Notes: generated from the letters alone by a model not told the origin. DNA of 55,409 nucleotides from Deltaproteobacteria bacterium (GCA_003973265.1 QNYZ01000075.1:1-55409), one strand, 5' to 3'. Counted from the stretch's first letter, positions 25,770 to 35,188 are shown. Numbers and translations are program-made.

Positions 25770-26782
25770 AATACCACCCGCTTTCGGGTCAGGGCGTAAA
25801 CAAAAACAATCCCGCCGCTGATACCGGTGACCACGCCCACGGGCAATTCCAGAGGGGAGATAAGGGTGCGGGCCAGCGTATCGCAAAGAATCAGAAAAGC
25901 TGAACCGCCCAGAAAGGATCCGGCCAGCAGAACGCGGTGGTCGGGCCCCACGAGCATCCGCATGAAATGGGGAACAACCAGGCCCACAAAGCCGATAATT
26001 CCGGCCACGGAAACGGAAAGCCCCGTGAGCAGCGATGCCAGAAAAAACAGCCACCGCCGCGTACTTTCCACCTGGATCCCCAGGTGCCGGGCCCCTTCTT
26101 CGCCCAGGCTCAGGGCATTTAGCGGCAGGCAGAAAAGATAGCTGATGATCAGTCCGCCCAGGGACACAACCACGGCAATGGAAATAAGGATCAGGTCGGG
26201 TTCGTCCAGGGACCCCATAATCCAGAAAATAATGCCGTGGAGATCCTCGCTCTTGGAGATTGCCATGAGCAGCATCACCACCGACGAGGCGATAAAGCTT
26301 ACCATGACACCGATAAGCAGAATATCCCGCAGCCCCATGGTCTGTCGTTTTACGCTCAGGCCGTAGACAAAAAACATCACCAGCAGCGCTCCGCTAAAGC
26401 CGGAAACCGGATAGGCGATGGGGCCGATCACTGTATACGATTTAAAAAGGATATTGAGCGCCACCCCTAAAGAAGCACCACCGGAAATACCAAGGGTATA
26501 TGGTTCCACCAGCGGGTTGCGAAACATCCCCTGCAAAAGCGCACCGGCCAGGCTCAGGGATCCGCCCACGGCAAAACCGAGGATGATCCGGGGCAGACGA
26601 ATACGCATTAATATAGTGTAGTCCGTACTCTCGCTGCCACGGGAAAAAACCGATATAATTTCGCTGAGGGGAATGGCGGTGGCACCCGTGCAAAGGGCCA
26701 GAACGGCGGTGCCGAAAAGCACGATCAGCAGTGCCAGAAAAAACGGGAGACGGCTTCCGGATAAAATGGTTTTCCTACTCAT
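25766..26782 (-). CDS. btuC: FecCD/BtuC-type ABC transporter permease
   Basis: The 338-aa membrane protein has about ten helices and FecCD signatures (RLPRIILGFAVGGSLSLAGALLQGMFRNPL, GIIGFVGLVVPHFMR). It forms the inner-membrane channel for a corrinoid or siderophore. The ATG at 26782 overlaps the end of the binding-protein gene by 8 bp; a TTG start nine bases earlier is less likely. Confidence 0.93.
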   Translation of the reverse strand: MSRKTILSGSRLPFFLALLIVLFGTAVLALCTGATAIPLSEIISVFSRGSESTDYTILMRIRLPRIILGFAVGGSLSLAGALLQGMFRNPLVEPYTLGISGGASLGVALNILFKSYTVIGPIAYPVSGFSGALLVMFFVYGLSVKRQTMGLRDILLIGVMVSFIASSVVMLLMAISKSEDLHGIIFWIMGSLDEPDLILISIAVVVSLGGLIISYLFCLPLNALSLGEEGARHLGIQVESTRRWLFFLASLLTGLSVSVAGIIGFVGLVVPHFMRMLVGPDHRVLLAGSFLGGSAFLILCDTLARTLISPLELPVGVVTGISGGIVFVYALTRKRVVL

Positions 26783-27638
26783 TAATATCAATCTCCGGAT
26801 GAATGAGAGACGTGATCGTTCGCAGGGCCTCCACGAAGCTCAAAGGGGTCGGGCTGCAGACCAGATCGGGATCGATAATATGAATATTTTCATTCTTGAC
26901 GGCGGTAATGGACGGATAGCGCATCCACTTTTGCTTCTCCTTTTTCCCGGCAATCCCCTCGGTTCCCATGATGGCAATGATGATCAGGTCCGGGTTCTGG
27001 GCAATCACTTTTTCCCGGCTGTAAACACCCTCGAGGCTCCCTTTGGCGATGTTTTCACCCCCGCCCAGCGTGATAAACTCGTTGGTAAACGACGTTGCAA
27101 CTGATGAAAAAAGCGGCCGGGTGCCCACCTGCAGAAACACTTTTCTCTTCGGCAGCCTGATGGTTTTCTGACGGATATAATCAATGGCTCGTCGGGCTTT
27201 GACAACGATCTGCCTGGCCCGTTTTTCACGGCCGGTCAGCCGTCCCAGCTCGACAAATTGAACGGCAATGTCATCGAAGCCGGCCGGCTGTTTAAACTGG
27301 ACAACGGAAATCCCCAGCCGCCTGAGCTGGGCCACCTGCCGCGGGCGGGTAAGCGATGTGGCCAGGACCAAGTCCGGATTCAGGCCAATAATTTTTTCAA
27401 CATTTACCTGGAGCAGGGTGCCGATTTTCTCTTTCTTCCGGGCCGCCGGCGGGTTGACGCAATAGATCGTATCGGCAATCAGGTGGTCTTCTGCGCCAAG
27501 CAGGTAGATATTCTCCGTATTTATGGGGCCAAGGGAGATTATCCGTTGGGGGTACGTGGTTTTATCATTTCCCCGGGCGATCGGAACCACTGCCAGCAAG
27601 AATAAAAGGGTCAGGCAGGAACACGTATATTTTTTCAT
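26775..27638 (-). CDS. btuF: BtuF-type periplasmic substrate-binding protein
   Basis: The 287-aa protein has an N-terminal signal peptide starting at ATG 27638 and a type III binding-protein fold (RIISLGPINTENIYLLGAEDHLIA; GLNPDLVLA; QNPDLIIIAI). It should deliver a corrinoid or iron chelate to the FecCD permease. First gene of a six-gene reverse operon ending with tonB. It is divergent from nrdD, with the forward cobalamin riboswitch in between. Ligand is inferred from context. Confidence 0.9.
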   Translation of the reverse strand: MKKYTCSCLTLLFLLAVVPIARGNDKTTYPQRIISLGPINTENIYLLGAEDHLIADTIYCVNPPAARKKEKIGTLLQVNVEKIIGLNPDLVLATSLTRPRQVAQLRRLGISVVQFKQPAGFDDIAVQFVELGRLTGREKRARQIVVKARRAIDYIRQKTIRLPKRKVFLQVGTRPLFSSVATSFTNEFITLGGGENIAKGSLEGVYSREKVIAQNPDLIIIAIMGTEGIAGKKEKQKWMRYPSITAVKNENIHIIDPDLVCSPTPLSFVEALRTITSLIHPEIDINE

Positions 27639-27680
27639 ATATGATTCTTTCATTTTTTATTCGATATACTATATTTTGTG

Positions 27681-27709
27681 TTGACAAAATAATTAAATGG
27701 CATATATAG
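27681..27709 (+). promoter_or_regulatory. Promoter of the riboswitch-nrdDG transcript
   Basis: TTGACA (27681-27686), 16-17 bp spacer, TATATA/ATATAG (27703-27709). The predicted start is just before the first paired stem of the cobalamin riboswitch at 27716. Confidence 0.7.
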
Positions 27710-27715
27710 CACAAC

Positions 27716-27891
27716 CGTCGGTTTTCGTCCGTTTCGAAATAAAAGGGAATCCGGTGAAAATCCGGAGCTGTCCCGCAGCGGTAATCAGGAACGAACGCCA
27801 CAAAACGCACTGGACGCCCAGAAGGTGCCCGGGAAGCCGTGGCCAGTAGACATCGTTAACCCTTGCCTGTAAGCCCGAAGACCTGCCGACG
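27716..27891 (+). ncRNA. Cobalamin riboswitch upstream of nrdD
   Basis: The conserved core is visible: GGGAATCCGGTGAAAATCC, then GAGCTGTCCCGCAGCGGTAA, and the B12 box near GAAGACCTGCC. The closing stem pairs CGTCGG (27716-27721) with CCGACG (27886-27891). It lies on the forward strand, 42 bp before the nrdD start. No T-run terminator follows; instead CCTTC can pair with GAAAGG over the nrdD ribosome binding site (about 27910-27924), suggesting translational control. High cobalamin should shut off nrdDG. Confidence 0.93.
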
Positions 27892-27933
27892 ATACCCCAT
27901 TATTTTCGAACCTTCGCGGAAAGGAGTGAAAAC

Positions 27934-30057
27934 ATGCCCAACCCGACAGCGCTGCCTGCTTTTTCACAAAACAACCTCTTTGAAATGATCCAAAAACGCA
28001 ACGGTCGCCCTGAACCTTTTGATCCCGGTAAAATTACCGGGGCCATTTTAAAGGCCGGTCGGGCCACCGGTGAATTTGACCAACCCGCCGCCCGCCGCCT
28101 GACCCTTCGCGTCCTGACTATGGCCCAGGTCGCGCTGGAGGCAACGCCCACCGTGGAAGTCATCCAGGATCTGGTCGAGGAAGTATTGCTGGCCTCACCT
28201 TATAAGCAAAGTGCCAAGGCGTATATCCTCTACCGCGACCAGCATACCCGCAACCGGGAAATGATCGACCAGGCCGATCTGGATCGGATCGACAGCTATC
28301 TTGACCGGCTCGACTGGCGGGTAGACGAAAACGCCAACATGGCCTATTCTCTTCAGGGTTTGAACAACTATATCTCGAGCCAGGTCAGTGCCACGTACTG
28401 GCTCAACAAAATCTATACCCCAAAAGTCCGCAAGGCCCATCAGGACGGCGACCTCCATATCCATGACCTCGGTCTACTGTCAGCTTACTGCGTGGGCTGG
28501 GATCTGAAAGATCTGCTGCTCACCGGATTTAGAGGCGCGTCCGGCAAAGCGGAAAGCGCCCCGGCCCGGCATTTTCGAAGCGCCCTGGGGCAGGTGGTCA
28601 ACTTTTTTTACACGCTCCAGGGAGAAGCCGCCGGCGCCCAGGCCTTTTCCAGTTTCGACACGCTGCTTGCGCCGTTTATCCGGGCCGACAGGCTCTCCTT
28701 CCAGGAGGTCAAACAGGCCCTGCAGGAGTTCATCTTCAACCTTAACGTTGCCACCCGGGTCGGATTCCAGACGCCGTTTACCAATTTGACCATGGATCTC
28801 CGGCCGCCGGGACTTTTAAAGGATGAACCGGTCATTATCGGCGGAAAGGCACAGCCCGATACCTACGGCGAATTCCAGGCAGAAATGAACATGCTCAACC
28901 AGGCCTTCCTCGAAGTGATGAGCGAAGGCGATGCCCGTTCCCGGGTGTTTACCTTCCCGATTCCCACCTATAACATTACCAGAAACTTTAACTGGGACGA
29001 CCCGGATTACCGTATCCTCTGGGAAGTCACGGCCAAATACGGACTGCCCTACTTTTCCAACTTCGTCAACTCCGATCTTTCCCCCGACGATGCCCGCTCC
29101 ATGTGTTGCCGGCTGCGGCTGGACACCCGCGAACTGGCCAGGCGGGGCGGAGGACTCTTCGGCGCGAATCCGCTGACCGGCTCCATCGGCGTGGTCACGA
29201 TCAACATGGCCGCCATCGGCTGCCGGGCCAGCGATACCGGTGATTTTTTCCGGCATCTCGACCGGATGATGGAAATTGCCCGAACCAGCCTGGAAACCAA
29301 GCGCAAGGTATTGGAGCGTCTCACCGACCGGGGACTTTACCCCTATACCCGCTTCTACCTGCGCGGTATCAAGAAACGATTTGGCCGTTACTGGGAAAAC
29401 CACTTTGCGACCATCGGCCTCATCGGCACCAACGAAGCCTGCCTCAACCTTCTGGACTGTGATATCGGCAGCAAAACCGGACGGTCGTTCGCTATCGACA
29501 TCCTCGACCATATGCGCGCCACCCTGACCCGGTTCCAGGAAGAAACGGGCAACCACTACAACCTCGAAGCCACCCCGGCCGAGGGGACGGGCTATCGCCT
29601 GGCCCGCCTCGATGCCGATCGATTTCTCCATATGAAAACCACGCTGACCTGCGACAGGGAGAAACGCGTGGCCGTCTACACCAATTCCACCCAGTTGCCG
29701 GTCAACTACTCAGACGATATCTTCGAGGTGCTCGATCTCCAGGATGAGTTGCAGACAAAATATACCGGTGGAACGGTTCTGCACACCTTCCTCGGCGAAG
29801 CGGCGGCCGACCCGCAGGCAGTCAAGGAATTTGTTAAAACCGTGTGTCATAATTACCGGTTGCCCTACCTGACGATTACCCCGTCATTTGCCATCTGTCC
29901 GACCCACGGCTACCTCAGCGGCGAAGTTGCCGTGTGTCCGACCTGCGGAGCCGACACGGAAATCTATTCCCGGGTGGTCGGTTATATGAGGCCGATAAAA
30001 CAGTGGAACAGGGGAAAACAGGCCGAGTTCACCGCCCGCACACATTATCGGGTTTGA
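27934..30057 (+). CDS. nrdD: Anaerobic (class III) ribonucleoside-triphosphate reductase
   Basis: The 707-aa enzyme reduces ribonucleotides to deoxyribonucleotides using a glycyl radical. An ATP-cone (about 15-100) gives allosteric control. The catalytic cysteine region is near SMCCRLRL, the zinc site is CPTHGY-x8-CPTCG, and the radical glycine is G683 in RVVGYMRP. Activated by NrdG, encoded 5 bp downstream. AAAGGAG precedes the ATG. The cobalamin riboswitch upstream makes this B12-independent enzyme a probable backup used when B12 is scarce. Confidence 0.96.
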   Translation: MPNPTALPAFSQNNLFEMIQKRNGRPEPFDPGKITGAILKAGRATGEFDQPAARRLTLRVLTMAQVALEATPTVEVIQDLVEEVLLASPYKQSAKAYILYRDQHTRNREMIDQADLDRIDSYLDRLDWRVDENANMAYSLQGLNNYISSQVSATYWLNKIYTPKVRKAHQDGDLHIHDLGLLSAYCVGWDLKDLLLTGFRGASGKAESAPARHFRSALGQVVNFFYTLQGEAAGAQAFSSFDTLLAPFIRADRLSFQEVKQALQEFIFNLNVATRVGFQTPFTNLTMDLRPPGLLKDEPVIIGGKAQPDTYGEFQAEMNMLNQAFLEVMSEGDARSRVFTFPIPTYNITRNFNWDDPDYRILWEVTAKYGLPYFSNFVNSDLSPDDARSMCCRLRLDTRELARRGGGLFGANPLTGSIGVVTINMAAIGCRASDTGDFFRHLDRMMEIARTSLETKRKVLERLTDRGLYPYTRFYLRGIKKRFGRYWENHFATIGLIGTNEACLNLLDCDIGSKTGRSFAIDILDHMRATLTRFQEETGNHYNLEATPAEGTGYRLARLDADRFLHMKTTLTCDREKRVAVYTNSTQLPVNYSDDIFEVLDLQDELQTKYTGGTVLHTFLGEAAADPQAVKEFVKTVCHNYRLPYLTITPSFAICPTHGYLSGEVAVCPTCGADTEIYSRVVGYMRPIKQWNRGKQAEFTARTHYRV

Positions 30058-30062
30058 CGGCT

Positions 30063-30689
30063 ATGAAAATCGGCGGTTTTCAGCCGGTGACGTTCAGCGA
30101 TTTTCCCGGGCGGATGGCGGCCATCGTGTTTACCCAGGGGTGCAATTTCCGGTGCCCTTTTTGTCACAATACCGGCCTGCTGCCGCAAAAATCCGTTTCC
30201 CCCGTGGCCGAGGACACGGTTATCTCCCTGTTGACCCGGCGTAGGGGACGGCTCTCCGGTGTGGTGATTACCGGCGGAGAGCCCTGCCTCCAGAAAGACC
30301 TTGCCCGGTTCTGCGAAAAAATCAGCGCCATGGGGTTTGCCGTCAAACTCGATACCAACGGAAGCCGGCCGGATGTTATTGAAACGCTTCTGGCCGGCGG
30401 CTTCGTCGATTTTATCGCCATGGATATCAAGGCACCCTTTGAACGTCTGAACGAGCTGACTGGAATTTCGTTCCCTGCTGCGGAAATCCGCCGGTCGATC
30501 GATCTCATCGCCCGCAGCGGCATCGATCATCTATTCCGGACCACCGATGTCCGCCCGTTGCTGTCACCGGCCGACCTGGCCGCCATCAAACAATGCGTAC
30601 CAGCCGGATCACCGCATATCGTCCAGTCCTTTGTGGCCGAAAACGCCCTGTCCGCGTCACTACGAACAAAGGCCCCGCACGTCTTTTAA
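30063..30689 (+). CDS. nrdG: Anaerobic ribonucleotide reductase activating enzyme (radical SAM)
   Basis: The 208-aa radical-SAM protein has the CNFRCPFC (C-x3-C-x2-C) cluster motif near residue 26-33 and the GGEP SAM-binding motif. It generates the glycyl radical on NrdD. The start at 30063 (ATG) places the motif at the expected position; an earlier frame start inside nrdD is rejected. Its stop overlaps the stop of the convergent receptor gene by 3 bases. Likely co-regulated with nrdD by the riboswitch. Confidence 0.94.
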   Translation: MKIGGFQPVTFSDFPGRMAAIVFTQGCNFRCPFCHNTGLLPQKSVSPVAEDTVISLLTRRRGRLSGVVITGGEPCLQKDLARFCEKISAMGFAVKLDTNGSRPDVIETLLAGGFVDFIAMDIKAPFERLNELTGISFPAAEIRRSIDLIARSGIDHLFRTTDVRPLLSPADLAAIKQCVPAGSPHIVQSFVAENALSASLRTKAPHVF

Positions 30690-32668
30690 TAGGTCCACTC
30701 TAAACCGATAAAAAAACCGATACCCGGCATGGGATATCCTTTAATATACGCATAATCTTCATCAAAAAGATTTCGGACTTCTCCCCGCACGGTAAGCGCA
30801 CCGGCCTTTTCGCTTTGGAAGACCCGTTTGCTCACCACGAGGTCCGCGACGGTAAAATCGGGCAATGTCACTATGGGCGCAGGGAAGTTACCGGATTCCC
30901 AATCCGTTACTTCCTGCTCACCGGTATAGGTGATATTCAGCCGGGCGGAAAGCCCGTCATAATCGCTGATCGCGATGCCGAATGACGCTTGTTTTTCGGA
31001 GATGTATTTCAGGTCGTCTCCGGTTTCGTCATCTTCGTATTTAGTCAGCCAGACGAAATTAAGATACGGTTTTACCTCGTAGTTCCAGCCCATCTGCCGG
31101 CCGATATCAAAGGCGACTTCCCCCTCAAATCCGGAAATCGTGGCCCCACCCGTGTTTTTCCATGTGGAATGCCCCTGCGGGGTGGCGGCACTTTCGATCT
31201 TATCGGTGAAATCGGTGGAAAACCAGGTCAGCGATGAAGTTAATGAACCCCGGTTGTAGTCAGCGCCGAGTTCCCAGGTGTCGCTGGTTTCCGGCTTTAA
31301 GTCCGGATTGCCGATGACGCGCCGACCGAAACTTTCATAATTGGCGGCTAACTGATCCGCACCCGGCATCACAAAGGCCCCGGCATACCGCGTCCTGAGC
31401 TTCAGTGCGTCCGTAACCCGCCAGGCAATACCCGCCGATGGCGTGAAATGGGTGTCATCTTCACTGCGCCCAGCCGGTTCAACCACTTTTACATCGTAGG
31501 TATCGTAGCGTGCGCCGCCAGTCAGAATGAGTCGCTTATCCAGGAGATACCCCCTGGCCAGTAAAAAACCGGCGACATTTTTGTATTCGGTCCGCTCGGG
31601 GGTAAATGAGGCTTCAATCTCATAGTCCGTCCAATCCAGGCCCGTTGTCAATGCGAAGTATTTAAAGCGTGTGCTTAACTGCAGCTGGGCGCCCTGTTGA
31701 TCGGTGTTTCTCTCGGCCGCCTCTCCATCATCCCATCCGGTCGGGTCACTGCCGGGGGGGTCCACCCATGTATCTTCATCCTTACCTTTAAAGTATCGGG
31801 CCATCCAGGAAAATTTTCCATTGGAGTCTTGTCCCTGATACATAAGATCTCCCGAGACGTTTTTCTTGTTGGAATAATCGTCGAGATCATTTTGGCTTAA
31901 ATATCCCGGATTGCCTGCTTCGTCCACATCGAAACCGTTTAGTACGAAAGAAACACGGTTTTCCGGGAAAAGCGTATATCCGGCGTTGACGTTGAAGCCG
32001 ACCCGGCTGTCCACCCCTGTATTATGAAAGCGATCACCGCCACCGGTTTTATAATCATCGGTAGATGTATACGACACCGTACCTGAAAAATCGAAAGGGC
32101 CGCGCCTGGCCGTCGCACCGGCGGTCATTTCTTTTTCCCCGAAGCGGCCATACCCGATCCCCAGGGAAAGGCCGTTCTTCGCTCCCTGCCGGGTGATCAC
32201 GTTGATGACACCTCCCATGCCGGCGGACCCGTATTGAACCGCGCCCGGTCCTCTCAGGATCTCGATCCTTTCCACGTTTCGGGTCAGAATTTTGGCCAGG
32301 TTACCGGTGCCCGCGCGTCGGCCGTTGATCAATACCAGCACGTGCCCTTTCAGATCGTTACCGTGGGAATCCGTACGAAACCCCCGGATGCCGATGGAGG
32401 TCTGGCTGCCCGGATATTTTTGAACATGACCGATTCCCTTTTCAGCAAACAGGTCTCCCAGGTTCCGGGACGGCGATTGTTTGATATCTTCCGCGGTGAT
32501 GATGGTGATGTTGGCGGTGACGTGCTTTTTCTTTTCTTCGAGCCGGCCGGCGGTGACCACCACCTCATCCAGAACCGGGTCCTGCGCGGCCATTGCCGGA
32601 TTCGGCAATGTTACCCCTGATAACAACATGCTGATAGCCAGAACCAAAGTCGACAAAGCGTTTTTCAT
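30686..32668 (-). CDS. btuB: TonB-dependent outer-membrane receptor (BtuB-like)
   Basis: The 660-aa protein has a signal peptide (cleavage near AMAAQ), a TonB box (DEVVVTA) right after it, a plug domain (about 45-160; RIEILRGPGAVQYGSAGMGGVINVITR) and a beta-barrel ending in an aromatic residue (GLEWTY). It imports a large ligand across the outer membrane using TonB energy. The cobalamin riboswitch in its leader makes a corrinoid the most likely ligand. Convergent with nrdG, overlapping at the stop codons. Start at 32668 chosen for the signal peptide; AGGGAGG precedes it. Confidence 0.94.
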   Translation of the reverse strand: MKNALSTLVLAISMLLSGVTLPNPAMAAQDPVLDEVVVTAGRLEEKKKHVTANITIITAEDIKQSPSRNLGDLFAEKGIGHVQKYPGSQTSIGIRGFRTDSHGNDLKGHVLVLINGRRAGTGNLAKILTRNVERIEILRGPGAVQYGSAGMGGVINVITRQGAKNGLSLGIGYGRFGEKEMTAGATARRGPFDFSGTVSYTSTDDYKTGGGDRFHNTGVDSRVGFNVNAGYTLFPENRVSFVLNGFDVDEAGNPGYLSQNDLDDYSNKKNVSGDLMYQGQDSNGKFSWMARYFKGKDEDTWVDPPGSDPTGWDDGEAAERNTDQQGAQLQLSTRFKYFALTTGLDWTDYEIEASFTPERTEYKNVAGFLLARGYLLDKRLILTGGARYDTYDVKVVEPAGRSEDDTHFTPSAGIAWRVTDALKLRTRYAGAFVMPGADQLAANYESFGRRVIGNPDLKPETSDTWELGADYNRGSLTSSLTWFSTDFTDKIESAATPQGHSTWKNTGGATISGFEGEVAFDIGRQMGWNYEVKPYLNFVWLTKYEDDETGDDLKYISEKQASFGIAISDYDGLSARLNITYTGEQEVTDWESGNFPAPIVTLPDFTVADLVVSKRVFQSEKAGALTVRGEVRNLFDEDYAYIKGYPMPGIGFFIGLEWTY

Positions 32669-32699
32669 GCTTTCCTCCCTTTTTTCCGGCCCGGAAAAC

Positions 32700-32739
32700 A
32701 AAAAATCCCGGACCCATTAATGAATAATCGATCCAGGAT
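32700..32739 (-). terminator. Riboswitch expression platform terminator before btuB
   Basis: On the minus strand ATCCTGGA pairs with TCCGGGAT (one G-T pair) across a 19-base loop and is followed by T6. It lies between the aptamer and the btuB start, so it likely forms when cobalamin is bound and stops transcription. Confidence 0.7.
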
Positions 32740-32807
32740 ATCCCGTTTTTTACCTTGAATCCGGCTACTGACCATGCCTTCTTATCCACGAAAAGCAGGT
32801 CGCTTCC

Positions 32808-32989
32808 TACCGGCAGGTATTCTGACTCTCCCCCCTTTGCCGGCAGCCTTCCCGTTCCAGTTTCTTGAAACAGTGGCATCCACGGCCGACAAGGTTCCCC
32901 TTCAGATGCAAGGGGTGAGGATTACAGCGGCGGGCCCGTCCCTGATTTGAACAGGGTTCCCTTTTCATTCGCTATTGGCGAAACCGATA
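32808..32989 (-). ncRNA. Cobalamin riboswitch upstream of btuB
   Basis: Read on the minus strand: GGGAACCCTG...CAGGGACGGGCCCGCCGCTGTAA, then the B12 box AGTCAGAATACCTGCC. The closing stem pairs TATCGG (32989-32984) with CCGGTA (32813-32808) with one wobble. It controls the BtuB-like receptor, with a terminator platform at 32700-32739. A perfect -35 TTGACA lies at 33029-33024 on the minus strand, but the -10 is weak. Confidence 0.92.
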
Positions 32990-33171
32990 AGAATAGTTCA
33001 GGTTAACTCGAGAGAATGAAAAATGTCAAGTGTTTTGAAATGTACCTGCCCAGATTGCCGGGCGGTCTGTTTGGAGAGGCCTATTCGCCCTTGTCATGTA
33101 GTCGGCAATAAGCTAGGATTATTATGCAACGGATCATACTGGATGGTTATCTTTTTTATGCGAATATCAGG

Positions 33172-33900
33172 ATGAATCAAAACGATAAAAGAAGAGTGCT
33201 GGTCATTGAGGATGACCCCAATACGGCGGCCCTGGTGGCCCTCTACCTGGAACGCGAGGGGTTTAAGCCGGTGATCGCCGAAAACGGCCGGAAGGGATTG
33301 GCCAAAGCCGATCAATGCCGGCCAGTTCTGGTGATTCTCGATCTAATGCTTCCCGGCCTGGATGGCTGGGAAGTATGCCGGCAGTTGCGGAAAATATCCG
33401 AAGTACCGATCATTATGCTGACTGCGCGTGACGAGGAAATTGACCGGGTGGCCGGGCTGACGCTGGGCGCCGATGACTACGTGGTAAAACCATTCAGTCC
33501 CCGGGAGCTGATGGCACGGGTGAAGGCCGTTTTAAGGCGGACCGGTTTCATGGGTATGGGTGCGGGAAGGGTGTTGATCCAGGATACCATTCAAATGGAC
33601 CTTGAAAAGCGACGCTTGAGTGTCGCCGGACGCCCGGTTTCCTTGACGCCCCATGAATACGTCCTGCTTGAAACCCTGATGTCGGCACCGGGGCGGACGT
33701 ATACACGGGATGAATTGCTAAACAAGATCTATCCCCGCGGCGAAACGGTAGTGGTTGACCGCGTCGTGGATGTTCATATCGGAAAACTGCGACAGAAGAT
33801 CGAACTGAATCCATCTGATCCCCGCCATATCCTGACGGTGCGTGGTATCGGGTATCGGTTTGCCGATCGAAACCCGGACGCCCTTGGGGACAAATCATGA
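33172..33900 (+). CDS. OmpR/PhoB-family response regulator
   Basis: The 242-aa protein has a receiver domain (about 7-120; acidic pair EDD, phosphoacceptor in VILDLMLPGLDG, TARDEE, KPFSPREL) and an OmpR-type winged-helix domain (about 140-235; TPHEYVLLETL, VVDVHIGKLRQKI). It overlaps the histidine kinase gene by 4 bp. Start at 33172 is preferred because it fits the family; an upstream ATG at 33124 adds a non-conserved tail. OmpR-type regulators bind direct repeats spaced by 11 bp, and such an array lies at 35189-35232 in front of msrAB. Confidence 0.93.
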   Translation: MNQNDKRRVLVIEDDPNTAALVALYLEREGFKPVIAENGRKGLAKADQCRPVLVILDLMLPGLDGWEVCRQLRKISEVPIIMLTARDEEIDRVAGLTLGADDYVVKPFSPRELMARVKAVLRRTGFMGMGAGRVLIQDTIQMDLEKRRLSVAGRPVSLTPHEYVLLETLMSAPGRTYTRDELLNKIYPRGETVVVDRVVDVHIGKLRQKIELNPSDPRHILTVRGIGYRFADRNPDALGDKS

Positions 33901-34976
33901 AACGCTACCTGATTCTCAAGCTGTTGGCTATCAATCTGGCGGTGATCGGATGTGTCATGGTTATCGTCTGGCTGGCCATTGATACGCTGGCCGCCCGGTA
34001 TTTTGTAACGTTGATGGAAAAATACCATATCTCGCCAGAACCTGCTCATGCCATGTTTGTAGGTGCGGTTCACCGCTATCTGATCTGGGCCTGTCTGGCC
34101 GCCATTTTCCTGGCCGTGATTCTCAGCTTCGTTATGATGCGCCGGGTTCTTTTTCCCCTGACTCAGATGAACGTGATTTCCCGGGATATCGCTTCCGGTA
34201 ATTTTTCTGTCCGGGTACCGGTGGAAACCGAAGATGAGGTCGGTCAACTGGCCCGGGCGTTTAATCAAATGGCCAAAAGTCTCGAAGAGATTGAGTACCT
34301 CCGGCGGTCGCTGATGATCGATGTGGCCCACGAACTGCGAACGCCCCTGACCAATATCCGGGGATACCTGGAGGCGTTAACCGACGAGGTATTACCGCCG
34401 TCCACGTCGACTTTTTCTTTGCTGCAGGATGAAACCATGCGATTGGTTGATCTGGTCGAAGAGGTGCTTGAACTGGCCCGGGCGGATGCGGCCCGCGGCC
34501 GGTTGGAACTCCAGCCAACGGACTTGATTCCAATAATCAGGACCACGCTGGAGGCATTTTCGCATCGGTTTGCTGAAAAATTAATTAAGCTGAATGTTGC
34601 GTACCCGGAACACCCGTTGATCGTATCGATTGACCGGAGCAGGATCACCCGCGTCTTTCGAAATCTCACCGAAAACGCGGTGCAGTACACGCCGGAAAAA
34701 GGGGTCGTTACCATCCATTTCGAATCGGTTTCCGGAAGGATTCGCATTCTTTATTCCAACCCCTCTGAAGAACTGAATTCAACGGACCTGGATTTTATTT
34801 TCGAGCGCTTTTACCGCGGTGAAAAATCCCGTTCACGCCAGCATGGCGGCGCCGGTATCGGTTTGTCTATCGTTAAAGAGTTGATCGAGGCACATGGGGG
34901 GCATGTTGGGGCTGAATCAGTCGATGGTCAGGTCTGTGTCTGGATAGAATTTCCGTTAATCAACCCGGTAATGTAA
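33897..34976 (+). CDS. Sensor histidine kinase (BaeS-like form)
   Basis: The 359-aa protein has two membrane helices (about 7-29 and 58-80) with a very short periplasmic loop, then HAMP (about 80-133), the H-box VAHELRTP (H145), and an HATPase domain (N-box NLTENAVQYTP, GAGIGLSIV). The loop of about 25 residues contains three histidines and two methionines (MEKYH, AHAM, VHRY), which might bind metal, or the kinase may sense within the membrane. Cognate to the overlapping response regulator. Confidence 0.92.
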   Translation: MKRYLILKLLAINLAVIGCVMVIVWLAIDTLAARYFVTLMEKYHISPEPAHAMFVGAVHRYLIWACLAAIFLAVILSFVMMRRVLFPLTQMNVISRDIASGNFSVRVPVETEDEVGQLARAFNQMAKSLEEIEYLRRSLMIDVAHELRTPLTNIRGYLEALTDEVLPPSTSTFSLLQDETMRLVDLVEEVLELARADAARGRLELQPTDLIPIIRTTLEAFSHRFAEKLIKLNVAYPEHPLIVSIDRSRITRVFRNLTENAVQYTPEKGVVTIHFESVSGRIRILYSNPSEELNSTDLDFIFERFYRGEKSRSRQHGGAGIGLSIVKELIEAHGGHVGAESVDGQVCVWIEFPLINPVM

Positions 34977-35188
34977 TTTAAACCTGAGTTGATGATGCGG
35001 GAAGCTATGTGTCAAGATATTGAGATAATAAGGCGTTTGAAAAACGGGGCGCTTGCAGGTAGAAGTGTCCTTGGGGCGCATACCCGCTGGATATGTCGAG
35101 TATAATTAAGTCTCGGCGCTTAATAGATTGACGCAGAGCGAGCGAAAAATCGCTAATTCAGGTTAAATCCACCCGTCGGTGCTTGCTA
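34977..35188. other. Intergenic region with a degenerate hairpin repeat
   Basis: No gene is seen. A segment near 35129-35163 (GACGCAGAGCGAGCG...ATCGCT...TTCAGGTT) forms a small hairpin and resembles the region at 37029-37062 upstream of adk. Confidence 0.4.
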
